Shown piece after piece: positions 45,931 to 53,957 of a stretch of 64,000 nucleotides of DNA (positions within the stretch are counted from its first letter, which is position 1; each line of letters opens with the position of its first letter). The stretch is from JABURQ01 sp029243145 (GTDB lineage: Bacteria > Planctomycetota > Planctomycetia > Planctomycetales > Planctomycetaceae). The notes beneath the pieces were generated by a model. That model was not told where the DNA came from and made no database searches. It was given only the letters and a program-made list of their open reading frames with translations. The DNA lies in assembly GCA_965660145.1 (NCBI GenBank), contig CBFHYX010000003.1, positions 124,001-188,000 on the forward strand. Reading direction: 5' to 3'. Both the position numbers and the translations under genes were made by a program.

Positions 45931-46004
45931 GGTGTTTCACTCTGTATAAGGCTTTGTGTCTTATTGACCAACCCCATCAGACTTCAACATTGGGTTTGGC
46001 AAGT

Positions 46005-46202
46005 TCAGACAACGCGAACGTTCTCTGCTCGTGGACCTTTAGGACCCTGTCCTTCAGTGTACTCCACGCGCTGACCTTCTTGAAGATCATCAAAATGGAC
46101 ACCTTCGAGATTGGACATGTGGAAAAACATGTCTTTTCCTGTTCCATCGTCGATGAATCCAAAACCTTTGTCAGTCAGCTTCTTAATCGTACCTTCAGTC
46201 AT
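46005..46202 (-). CDS. Cold-shock domain protein
   Basis: 65 residues from the ATG at 46202 (MTEGTIKKLTDKGFGFI), with GGAAG upstream; a TTG seven codons earlier is an unlikely start. RNP1 reads KGFGFI, and RNP2 is the variant DMFFHMS. GPKGPRAENV closes the OB fold. Such proteins bind single-stranded RNA or DNA and act as RNA chaperones. The gene has a clear promoter, a leader of about 87 bases and its own terminator, so it is monocistronic. The long leader is typical of cold-shock genes and may be temperature-responsive, which is inference. Confidence 0.93.
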   Translation of the reverse strand: MTEGTIKKLTDKGFGFIDDGTGKDMFFHMSNLEGVHFDDLQEGQRVEYTEGQGPKGPRAENVRVV

Positions 46203-46295
46203 TTCTACTTCCACTTCACTCAAAACTTATTCCCTCACCAATGCCGCCCGAAACACAACTTCAAAGCCTTAAAAAATCACTGGCTGGGAGAGATT

Positions 46296-46324
46296 ACTGT
46301 ACATACTTGAAACCATCCAGTCAA
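46296..46324 (-). promoter_or_regulatory. Sigma70-type promoter of the cold-shock gene
   Basis: On the minus strand: TTGACT (complement of 46319-46324), 17-base spacer, TACAGT (complement of 46296-46301). This implies a start near 46289 and a leader of about 87 bases. Confidence 0.6.
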
Positions 46325-46385
46325 TTGCGACTGGAAAAGTCAGTGAAATACGTGTTTTCGGGCCTGTTTGTACTTGGTCTGCCGC

Positions 46386-46414
46386 TTGACGGCATTTTCC
46401 ACCCAACCTATACT
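46386..46414 (+). promoter_or_regulatory. Strong sigma70-type promoter
   Basis: TTGACG (46386-46391), 17-base spacer, TATACT (46409-46414): close to consensus with ideal spacing. The predicted start near 46421 lies 85 bases before the TPR-like gene and 41 bases before a terminator hairpin. Confidence 0.68.
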
Positions 46415-46420
46415 CGCGTC

Positions 46421-46485
46421 TTGCCTTACGTTGAAGGAGTGCCGACGGTTCAAGGAATGGACCGAAGAGACTCTCTTCGGTTTTT
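46421..46485 (+). ncRNA. Candidate small RNA or transcription attenuator
   Basis: This about 65-base segment is bounded by the strong promoter and a perfect terminator. It has no clear coding content. It carries two GGA motifs (46436-46438, 46454-46456) before the terminator stem. Since the TPR-like gene begins only 21 bases after the terminator, it could be a free small RNA, or a leader in which read-through controls that gene. It is unlike any RNA family I can name. The existence of a transcript is inference from the two signals. Confidence 0.45.
46462..46485 (+). terminator. Intrinsic terminator just upstream of the TPR-like gene
   Basis: CCGAAGAG (46462-46469), loop ACT, CTCTTCGG (46473-46480), then five T (46481-46485). 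The 8-bp stem is perfect. Confidence 0.82.
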
Positions 46486-46505
46486 AGACCTTCGGAACCC
46501 GATTG

Positions 46506-47378
46506 ATGAATCAACACCAGCGCGACCTGAAAACCAACGAGCTTGAAAAACTGGTCACCCAGGCAGCTCCTTTCCTAGATCAACATAAAGACAAGCTGAT
46601 TTACGGTGCTTGTGCGATCATGCTGGCATTCTCTGCCTGGTATTATTTGACGCAAACTTCCAGTAATACAAATTCAGCCGGTTGGAGCAAATTCATCTCA
46701 GCGGATGATTCCGATGAATACGGCACGGTTGCTTCGCAGCATAAAGGAGAGGCTTCCGGACAATGGGCTCTGCTCAACGAGTCTGATATCTTGCTGAACC
46801 AAGGGGTTCGTAGCATGTTCACAGACCGCGAAGCCGCTCTTGATGATCTGAAGGCTGCTGAAGAAAGTTATAACGAACTCCTCAATCAATCAGGTCTGTC
46901 GGCAGCCCTCGAAGAGCGAGCTTTGTTCGGCTTGGCACGCTGTCGAGAATCGCTGAGTGGCAAAGATACAAGTGCTGCGGTGAACGCCTATGAGGAATTG
47001 CTGAAGCGTTTTCCCGACACCGTCTATGCGGAAATTTCGAACCAACAAATTGCGGCACTCAAAGCTCCCGAGAATCAAGAGTTCTATGCCTGGTTTCAGG
47101 AACAGGATCCCAAACCATTACCTCCGAGAACACCGGTTGATGGTATGCCTCCCGGTGTCGATCCGGGAAGTCAGATTCGATTGCCTCAAACACCCTCCGG
47201 GTTGAAGTTGCCAAACAGTGCTGCTGCCACGTTCCCGGAAGACTCAGAAGACGCGGGTGGAATTCCCGAACCTCCACCTGTCCCCGAGAAAGCAGGAAAG
47301 GTTGAGGGAACGGCTCCTTCACTCCCCGACGATCCGGCTCCCGGAACACCGGCTCCCAAAAAATCTGACGAGGAATGA
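46506..47378 (+). CDS. Single-pass membrane protein with TPR-like repeats
   Basis: 290 residues from the ATG at 46506. A short cytoplasmic N-terminus precedes one TM helix (about 31-48), then a helical TPR-like region (about 90-180, with EERALFGLARCRESL and AVNAYEELLKRFPDTVYA). A Pro-rich, probably disordered C-terminus follows (about 195-290). This resembles YfgM-type or TolA-like ancillary envelope proteins that bind periplasmic chaperones or the Sec translocon. The exact role is unknown. The start codon lacks a good ribosome-binding site, and the gene sits right after a terminator, so expression may depend on read-through. Confidence 0.75.
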   Translation: MNQHQRDLKTNELEKLVTQAAPFLDQHKDKLIYGACAIMLAFSAWYYLTQTSSNTNSAGWSKFISADDSDEYGTVASQHKGEASGQWALLNESDILLNQGVRSMFTDREAALDDLKAAEESYNELLNQSGLSAALEERALFGLARCRESLSGKDTSAAVNAYEELLKRFPDTVYAEISNQQIAALKAPENQEFYAWFQEQDPKPLPPRTPVDGMPPGVDPGSQIRLPQTPSGLKLPNSAAATFPEDSEDAGGIPEPPPVPEKAGKVEGTAPSLPDDPAPGTPAPKKSDEE

Positions 47379-47517
47379 CCCTCAATTGGTCTCTGCCTGT
47401 TTCGAGGAGGGGCGAGGGGTTATGCTGAAGATGCCCGAGCGATCATCATCTGGAAGTGATCGCCAACTGCATTGATTCGCAGGAACTGAGGGATCCTATT
47501 CCTGCGGTGGTTTCGTT

Positions 47518-48558
47518 ATGTCTGAAGAACTCTCTCACGAACCAATCGAATTGACGGTCGAATCTCGCGCTCACGGTTGGCGTGTTGATCATTATCTCTC
47601 TCGGTTGTACGCCAATTACTCTCGGGCGATGTTTCAAAGATCGATCGAGCAGGGGGGAGTTCTCGTGAACGGTTTGCCGGTCAAGCCGGCTCGGCGACTT
47701 AAAGTGAATGATCGGCTTTCGGTCAAGCTCCCCGAGTTGCCCGACGAAACAATTCCCGCGGAAGACATTCCGCTGGAAGTTGTCTACGAAGATGATCATC
47801 TCGTCGTCATCAATAAAGCCGCCAACATGATTGTTCATCCCGGCAAAGGAAACTATCGCGGCACGATGGCCGGAGCGCTCCAGTTTCATTTTGATGAGCT
47901 CAGTGATACTGCTGGCAAGTTGCGACCGGGAATTGTCCATCGTCTCGACCGAGACACCACGGGAGTTCTGGTGGTGGCCAAAAATAATCAGGTTCACAAT
48001 CGTCTTAGTAGTCAATTTGCCGACCGCGATGTAAAAAAAGTGTATCACGCCATCGGCTGGGGAAATCTGGAGTTCGATGCCGGTGAGATTTCGACATTTG
48101 TCAAAACGAATCCCAAACATCGTGAGAAAATGATCGTCTGTGAAGAGGGCGGGAAAGCCCGTCACGCCGACACGTTTTACAAAGTTCTCGAACGTTTCGA
48201 CGGATTCACATATGTCGAATTGTATCCCAAAACCGGACGCACGCATCAATTACGGCTGCACATGCTCCATCTGGGACATTCCATCGTCGCCGACCGGCAA
48301 TACGGCGGGCATATCGGTCTGCTCAAATCAGAACTGACTGGTGAGAATCTCTTCGGTTTTCAAACAGCCCGAAAAAGACGCACACTCGAACATATTGATC
48401 CCTCAGATGTCTTGATTGACCGACAAGCGTTACACGCCCACATTTTGGAGTTTGATCACCCCGAGACTGGAAAACGGATGTCGTTTACCGCACCATTACC
48501 AGACGATATGCAACAGACCCTCGCCGCATTGCGTGATTATCGAAAGACGACCTCATGA
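47518..48558 (+). CDS. RluD-family 23S rRNA pseudouridine synthase
   Basis: 346 residues. An N-terminal S4 RNA-binding domain (RVDHYLSRLYANYSRAMFQR, residues about 22-41, then GVLVNGLPVKPARRLKVND) is followed by the RsuA/RluD catalytic domain, with HRLDRDTTGVLVVAKN containing the catalytic Asp. KTGRTHQLRLHM is also diagnostic. RluD-type enzymes make the pseudouridines of helix 69 in 23S rRNA; RluC-type specificity cannot be excluded. The stop codon overlaps the start of the FAH-family gene by four bases (48555-48558), so the two are translationally coupled. Confidence 0.92.
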   Translation: MSEELSHEPIELTVESRAHGWRVDHYLSRLYANYSRAMFQRSIEQGGVLVNGLPVKPARRLKVNDRLSVKLPELPDETIPAEDIPLEVVYEDDHLVVINKAANMIVHPGKGNYRGTMAGALQFHFDELSDTAGKLRPGIVHRLDRDTTGVLVVAKNNQVHNRLSSQFADRDVKKVYHAIGWGNLEFDAGEISTFVKTNPKHREKMIVCEEGGKARHADTFYKVLERFDGFTYVELYPKTGRTHQLRLHMLHLGHSIVADRQYGGHIGLLKSELTGENLFGFQTARKRRTLEHIDPSDVLIDRQALHAHILEFDHPETGKRMSFTAPLPDDMQQTLAALRDYRKTTS

Positions 48559-49424
48559 AACTCGCCAAAGTCCGCCTCTCCGATGGCACTATCCACATTG
48601 CCAAAGTTGATCAGGATCAATTTCTGCTACTCGATATGACAGAAGTCGACAGTGTGAGCACACTCTCGGATATTCTACATTCGCCCGATCCCAAAGGGCT
48701 CGTCAACTTCCTCCAACAACCCGACAGCGATCCACTCACCGGCGCCGATATCAAATTGCTGGCCCCCATCGACAATCAAGAAGTCTGGGCGGCAGGAGTG
48801 ACTTATAAGCGATCACAAGTCGCCCGGATGGAAGAATCCGAAGCGGGTGCCTCACATTACGATATGGTCTACACGGCTCCCCGACCCGAGCTGTTTTTCA
48901 AATCAACCGCTTCGAGAGTCAGTGGTCCCGGCGATCCGGTTCGAGTTCGATACGACAGCAATTGGTCGGTCCCCGAACCGGAATTGACATTGGTGATCTC
49001 ACCCGAGAAAAAACTGGTCGGTTTCACCATCGGTAACGATATGTCGGCTCGCGATATTGAAGGAGAAAACCCGCTCTATCTGCCGCAGGCGAAATTCTAC
49101 AATCAAGCCGCCGGACTCGGACCTTGTATCCTCATCCCCGAAGAACCGTTCGATAAAGACGGTACGAAAATCATTCTCACCATCATGCGGGATGGAGAAG
49201 CCGTCTTCACCGACGAAACGGGAACCGATCAGATTGTTCGTGAATTCGACGAGTTGATTGGTTGGCTCGGTCGGGAGAACGATTACCCGGACGGCGTGAT
49301 GTTAATGACGGGAACCGGCATCGTGCCCGATGATGACTTCTCGTTGGAAGACGGCGACGAAGTTCACATCGAAATCACGGGCATCGGCACACTGGTCAAC
49401 CCGGTGGTAAAAACGGCAGAATAA
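48555..49424 (+). CDS. Fumarylacetoacetate hydrolase (FAH) family protein
   Basis: 289 residues. A small N-terminal domain (1-70) precedes the FAH fold. Metal-ligand region: SVPEPELTLVIS with the two Glu, and GNDMSARDIEGENPLYLPQAKFYN with the Asp and the substrate-facing Lys. TGTGIVPDDDFSLEDGDEV near the end is a family hallmark. Members include 2-keto-3-deoxy-sugar-acid dehydratases and diketo-acid hydrolases, and the length and motifs suit the sugar-acid dehydratase group. Cytoplasmic. Overlap with the pseudouridine synthase gene indicates co-expression rather than a shared pathway. Confidence 0.87.
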   Translation: MKLAKVRLSDGTIHIAKVDQDQFLLLDMTEVDSVSTLSDILHSPDPKGLVNFLQQPDSDPLTGADIKLLAPIDNQEVWAAGVTYKRSQVARMEESEAGASHYDMVYTAPRPELFFKSTASRVSGPGDPVRVRYDSNWSVPEPELTLVISPEKKLVGFTIGNDMSARDIEGENPLYLPQAKFYNQAAGLGPCILIPEEPFDKDGTKIILTIMRDGEAVFTDETGTDQIVREFDELIGWLGRENDYPDGVMLMTGTGIVPDDDFSLEDGDEVHIEITGIGTLVNPVVKTAE

Positions 49425-49430
49425 TCGGTT

Positions 49431-50423
49431 TTATCCCGCCACATCGGCGATGCGCCATTCTGTGTCTTTTGGTTGCCCGACTCGCTGTCCCCATTCATAC
49501 GCCATTCGTCCCATTGTCCAGCGGGCGTTGATATCCATCACCGGGCGAAGGACGAGTTCATTCCCTTGCCGGTATTGAGCGGCATCGATCCCCAACGGAC
49601 CGAAGTAACCAAGCTGTTGTGCGTGTTGGGCGATTTGTTGTCCCCATTGAATGGCCGGTTGCCAGATGACTTGTTCTCTCTCTGTGAGATGCAATCGACT
49701 GCCGCGATACTCGCCCGTCTCTGAATTCAATAACGGGAGTGCGGCGAGAAATTTCACCGGGCCGACTTGGGGAATGTCGAACTGCAATCCCACTTCCGAT
49801 TCAATCTCCAGCCACGGTTCAAGAAACAGTTGCCCCTGTTCGACTAAGCGTTTATTGACCCAACCTCGTTGTGAATCAGTCAGAGTTGTGCCTGTTCCTA
49901 CGATTCGTTCCCTAGCCGACATCCCAAAGCGAGCTTTAATGACCCACCGGGATGTCGGAATATTTTTCAGTGCCTCGAACAATGCCACTTCCGATTCAAT
50001 GAGTGTTGCACCATCAGGTAATGTGCGCCTTTCTTGTTCCCACTCAAATGAAGTCGCTCTGTCATTGAGTTTTTTAACAACATCAACTGGTGGTTGCTCC
50101 CAGCTCCAGCCGCGAGCTTCTGCCAGTTCTTGTAACGACAATGTCACACCCCAAGGCACCAGTTTCCAATCGGGGCCGCGAAACGCGACTGACTCACGGA
50201 CTATTCGTTCTTGAACAAAGCGAATGGTGTGCGAATCGATCTTTGTCTCGGTTTGTTGTTGCGAAGTGTCTGGTAGAACAATCAACTCTCCGTCATCGCA
50301 GAGAGCACCAAAGACCGCCGCGAACCGCGCATTCAATTGACGCAGTTTTTCGGTTGGCTGCCAGTTGTAGTTGGCTCCAAGTTCGTGCTCGAAATCAAAA
50401 TTGGGCCAGAAAAGCCGAGGCAT
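49431..50423 (-). CDS. ATP-grasp-like protein, function unknown
   Basis: 330 residues. A Rossmann-like N-terminal part is followed by an ATP-grasp-like core: WVIKARFGMSARERIVGTG (about 163-181) for the nucleotide lysine and loop, FLEPWLEIESEVGLQFDI (about 197-214), and LRPVMDINARWTMGRMA (about 295-311) with the metal-binding Asp and Asn. No substrate domain was recognised. The protein seems to be a lineage-specific ligase, or an inactive relative. It converges on the FAH gene with a 6-base gap and has no co-directional partner. Confidence 0.66.
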   Translation of the reverse strand: MPRLFWPNFDFEHELGANYNWQPTEKLRQLNARFAAVFGALCDDGELIVLPDTSQQQTETKIDSHTIRFVQERIVRESVAFRGPDWKLVPWGVTLSLQELAEARGWSWEQPPVDVVKKLNDRATSFEWEQERRTLPDGATLIESEVALFEALKNIPTSRWVIKARFGMSARERIVGTGTTLTDSQRGWVNKRLVEQGQLFLEPWLEIESEVGLQFDIPQVGPVKFLAALPLLNSETGEYRGSRLHLTEREQVIWQPAIQWGQQIAQHAQQLGYFGPLGIDAAQYRQGNELVLRPVMDINARWTMGRMAYEWGQRVGQPKDTEWRIADVAG

Positions 50424-50564
50424 TGTTGAGAACTTTTGTGGAAGGATTGTGATCTGTCGTCATTGAATCGATTTTGAGTTTCACACGTCTCATTTTCGGT
50501 TACGATACTCAATGACAATTATTTCAGTGTCTCTATTACAGCGTGAACTCATTCGGAGATATCC

Positions 50565-51977
50565 ATGCGGCTTGTATTCATCGCTTTCAGTCTGTTGCTC
50601 GTAGGCACATCTCTATTTTCGCAAGAGAAACCGAACGTACTCATCATTATGGCCGATGATTGCACATTTAACGATCTGCCATTGTATGGCGGACAGAATG
50701 CGAAAACACCCAACATCGACCGACTCGCCACTCAAGGACTGACCTTCAATCAAGCGTATCTATCGTCTGCCATGTGTCAGCCTTGTCGGGCTGAACTGTT
50801 TTCTGGCCAATACCCTCTCCACAACGGCTGTGCCTATAATCATTCCTCATCGAGACCGACGACTCTCAGTTTGCCCCACTATCTGAAACTGCTCGGCTAT
50901 CGGGTGGGCATCAGCGGTAAGGTACATGTCTTGCCGAAGCAGGCCTTCCCGTTTGAGAATATCGGTGGGTTCGATGCGAATTGTGTCCGTAACCCCACGC
51001 AGGCTCATTCTCTCGATGGGATTTCAAAATTTATATCGCGAGATTCTGAAGAACCATTCTGCTTGGTGGTGGCACTTGTCGAACCGCATCTTCCGTGGGT
51101 GATGGGTGACTCGTCCCAATATCCTCCCGCGAAACTCAAACTTCCTCCCAACATTGCCGACACACTCGTGACACGCGAATATTTCAGTCGCTATTTGGCA
51201 GAAATCACATACATGGACGGGCAGGTGGGAGACATTCTGAAGACTCTCGATCAAACCGGAAAACGGAAAGAAACTCTTGTGTTATTTACATCAGAGCAGG
51301 GATCGCAATTCCCCGGTTGCAAATGGACGAACTGGAACACTGGCGTGCATACCGCGTTGATTGCAAGTTGGCCCGGTCATGTGCCGACGGCAACTCGCAC
51401 TGATGCCTTGGTGCAATACGCAGACTTCGCTCCCACGCTGATTGAACTTGCGGGAGGCGATCCGTTTGAACAATCGCAGATTGACGGTGAGAGCTTCAAG
51501 CCCGTCTTGCTCGATGGCGCGAACGTGCATCGTAAGTATGTCTATCAAATGCACAACAACATCCCCGAAGGCCCCCGCTATCCGATTCGCAGCATTTCCA
51601 ACGGTCAGTATCGATACATTCGCAATCTCACTCCGAATGAACTCTATATCGAAAAGCATTTGATGGGGGACGGCAAGCACAACAATCCCTATTTTGCGAC
51701 CTGGTTAGGAGCAGGTCCACAACGACGAGATGTCTATCACCTCTTGAAACGATATATGAGTCGCCCCGCGGAGCAACTTTATCAAACCAGTAACGACTCC
51801 TACGAAATGGTCGATCTGGCGGGAGACCCCGAACACGAAAAAATGCGAGTCCAACTCAGTCAAGAACTCGACCGTTGGATGGACTCACAAGACGATCCAG
51901 GGGCCAAAGTGGATCTCGTGAAATCACATCAAGCCGCCAAATCGGGTGAGCACCTCTTCGGTGTGCCACACGAATAG
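50565..51977 (+). CDS. Sulfatase with CQPCR formylglycine motif
   Basis: 470 residues with a signal peptide (about 1-19). KPNVLIIMADDC has the metal Asp pair. C71-Q-P-C-R75 replaces the usual C-x-P-S-R; Pro73 and Arg75, the residues most needed for maturation, are kept. Other blocks are VGISGKVHVLP, LVALVEPHLPW and LVLFTSEQGSQFPGCKWTNW. This fits planctomycete heparan N-sulfatase-like enzymes, but the substrate is unknown. The stop codon abuts the stop of the convergent PEP-CTERM gene. Confidence 0.9.
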   Translation: MRLVFIAFSLLLVGTSLFSQEKPNVLIIMADDCTFNDLPLYGGQNAKTPNIDRLATQGLTFNQAYLSSAMCQPCRAELFSGQYPLHNGCAYNHSSSRPTTLSLPHYLKLLGYRVGISGKVHVLPKQAFPFENIGGFDANCVRNPTQAHSLDGISKFISRDSEEPFCLVVALVEPHLPWVMGDSSQYPPAKLKLPPNIADTLVTREYFSRYLAEITYMDGQVGDILKTLDQTGKRKETLVLFTSEQGSQFPGCKWTNWNTGVHTALIASWPGHVPTATRTDALVQYADFAPTLIELAGGDPFEQSQIDGESFKPVLLDGANVHRKYVYQMHNNIPEGPRYPIRSISNGQYRYIRNLTPNELYIEKHLMGDGKHNNPYFATWLGAGPQRRDVYHLLKRYMSRPAEQLYQTSNDSYEMVDLAGDPEHEKMRVQLSQELDRWMDSQDDPGAKVDLVKSHQAAKSGEHLFGVPHE

Positions 51978-53069
51978 TCAAACAACTCTACGTTTTCGTC
52001 GGTAGTGATATCCGTACGAAGTTGCCACCAAAAACAATAGGCCGCAACTCCCCGGTTCGGGAACAGCCGACACATCTTGCAATTGGAAGCTCAGATAGGT
52101 TTCCGGGATCAAGAATCCATTGTCGGCATCATCGGAAGGCCCCAGCAGTAACGTCCACGAGCCATCATTTAATTGAGGCCCGACTGCCAGACCTTCATAA
52201 TTACTGATGGTTGTGAAATAGCCGTCTGGATACATCAGGGGATCGAGCAAGCTGCGTTTTGTCACGGCTGTGTACATAGCGCCGTTTAGCGTTCCTTCCG
52301 CACTGATATCGCTTGCCGAATTTAGATCAATTTCATACAGACGGATGGCAATATTGAACGAGTCCAGATCGAGATCGCGTTCCATGGCAATCAAGTTACC
52401 ATTCGGGAGGACGGCAATGTCGCTGAGACCATTAAACCCGTTGGAAGTGTTGCGAGTGTTTTCCAATTCGTAGGCATATTGACCACTGCCAGCTCCCGCT
52501 GTGAATTCCTGGAGTCGAACTGCGTTTACATTGTTGTCGACTGTCAGACGTTCTTCGTTGGCCGTGTAAAGCTGTTGAGTGTTTCCATTATAAGCAAGTG
52601 ACTCCAGAGATTTGTTGGGTTGAGCATTCTGATAGATCGTTGGTACGGCAATCGATCCGACTTGTGCTCCTGATGAATCGAGAATGCGAACCGAGTGGTC
52701 GGCCTCGGATGACACATAATATTTCCCAGAAGCTCCATCCCATGCGATTCCTTCGTACTGATTCCCGGTGGCAATGTTCGTGCTCGAAAGAATCGATGTT
52801 GCGGTAATTTGGCCATTGGAACTGTTGACATCAATTTGTAATTGATGAAATCGCGGTAGCCCAGTCGTACCATCGATGTCGTCGATTGTGGCGTATTGGT
52901 TGCCCCCCAGATGTGTGAGGCCGCTTGTGCCACGTAGTGTGGTTGATGAGCTGGAAACTGCACCCTGTCCGTTGTCGAAAATGACAAATTCCGCAGAGCA
53001 GTGTGAAACAGACCAGTAAAGAACAATCAGTGCCGGAAGAATCCGAAGTTTGTCATTCAGAAAACACAT
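51978..53069 (-). CDS. PEP-CTERM protein with phytase-like (esterase-like) beta-propeller
   Basis: 363 residues with a signal peptide (about 1-26, ending HCSA). Repeats of the type YEGIAWDGASGKYYVSSEADHSV and NGFNGLSDIAVLPNGNLIAMERD match the esterase-like-activity-of-phytase (Phytase-like) propeller. YEGLAVGP lies near the end. The C-terminal tag is VPEPGS, a hydrophobic helix, then RRKRR. The protein should be exported and anchored by an exosortase encoded elsewhere. Enzymatic activity is not proven; some relatives are only structural. Confidence 0.78.
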   Translation of the reverse strand: MCFLNDKLRILPALIVLYWSVSHCSAEFVIFDNGQGAVSSSSTTLRGTSGLTHLGGNQYATIDDIDGTTGLPRFHQLQIDVNSSNGQITATSILSSTNIATGNQYEGIAWDGASGKYYVSSEADHSVRILDSSGAQVGSIAVPTIYQNAQPNKSLESLAYNGNTQQLYTANEERLTVDNNVNAVRLQEFTAGAGSGQYAYELENTRNTSNGFNGLSDIAVLPNGNLIAMERDLDLDSFNIAIRLYEIDLNSASDISAEGTLNGAMYTAVTKRSLLDPLMYPDGYFTTISNYEGLAVGPQLNDGSWTLLLGPSDDADNGFLIPETYLSFQLQDVSAVPEPGSCGLLFLVATSYGYHYRRKRRVV

Positions 53070-53349
53070 ATTGGATTGTCTTTAGTCGAGGGGAAGCAGA
53101 CAGAGAAATTTTAATTGCTAAATCAGGCAATCACATGGGATTTCTGAGGAGAATCCTCCGAATTCCTCTGATGAACGAGTTGGAATTCCGATTATCCGTA
53201 ATTCCTCTGAGCTACGGTGATTCATAAAGTGTAATATACTCTTGTGAAACGACTGTTGATAGATTTTGATGACACATCTTGATAATGATGTCGATCAAGC
53301 CGAGACACGCTCGAAGCGAAAACTCTGAAAGTGAAAGAGACCAACGGTA

Positions 53350-53925
53350 ATGACGACTCAACCCAAAGTTCTTGCCTTTGCTGGCTCCGCACGCAAAGAG
53401 TCTTGGAACAAAAAAGTGATTCAACAAGCGGCTCGGTTTGCGGAAGACGCGGGAGCTTCGGTCACATTGATTGATCTTGCTGATTTTGAATTGCCACTCT
53501 TCAATGAAGATGTGGAATCGGCAGGAGTACCCGAGAACGCCAGGAAGCTGAAAGAGCTCTTTGTGGCTCACGATGCCTTGCTGATTGCCGCGCCCGAGTA
53601 CAACAGTTCGATCACGCCGTTATTGAAGAACACGATTGATTGGGTCTCTCGTCCCGATGAAAATCATGCGATGCTGGCCGCATTTTCGGGAAAGACAGCA
53701 GCATTGATGAGTGCTTCTCCGGGAGCATGGGGCGGTATGAGAGGATTGGTGCATCTGCGTGATATTCTGGGAAATATCGGAGTCACACTCGTCCCTGCTG
53801 AAGTGTCGGTTTCCAAAGTTCACAACTCATTTGATGAACGGGGAAATCTCAATGATGAAGGGACGGCAAAACGCATGGAATCGGTGGTCGAGTCGTTAGT
53901 CAGAATGACTCAAAGTCTAAATTGA
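53350..53925 (+). CDS. NADPH-dependent FMN reductase family protein
   Basis: 191 residues of flavodoxin-like fold. FAGSARKESWNKKV (about 10-23) binds the FMN phosphate, PEYNSSITPLLKNTIDWVSRP (about 81-101) is the family signature, and GAWGGMRG contacts the ring. Enzymes of this family reduce FMN, quinones, azo dyes or chromate with NAD(P)H in the cytoplasm. It stands alone, with a 280-base upstream region holding short inverted repeats (for example GAGGA/TCCTC near 53140) and no clear promoter. Confidence 0.92.
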   Translation: MTTQPKVLAFAGSARKESWNKKVIQQAARFAEDAGASVTLIDLADFELPLFNEDVESAGVPENARKLKELFVAHDALLIAAPEYNSSITPLLKNTIDWVSRPDENHAMLAAFSGKTAALMSASPGAWGGMRGLVHLRDILGNIGVTLVPAEVSVSKVHNSFDERGNLNDEGTAKRMESVVESLVRMTQSLN

Positions 53926-53957
53926 TGGCTTATTTGCCCGGATGTACTTTTTATCTC

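Noticed and set aside
47446..48249. 267-codon frame antisense to the pseudouridine synthase
   Set aside because: Complement of a well-conserved gene; its sequence shows no family and long antisense frames are expected here.
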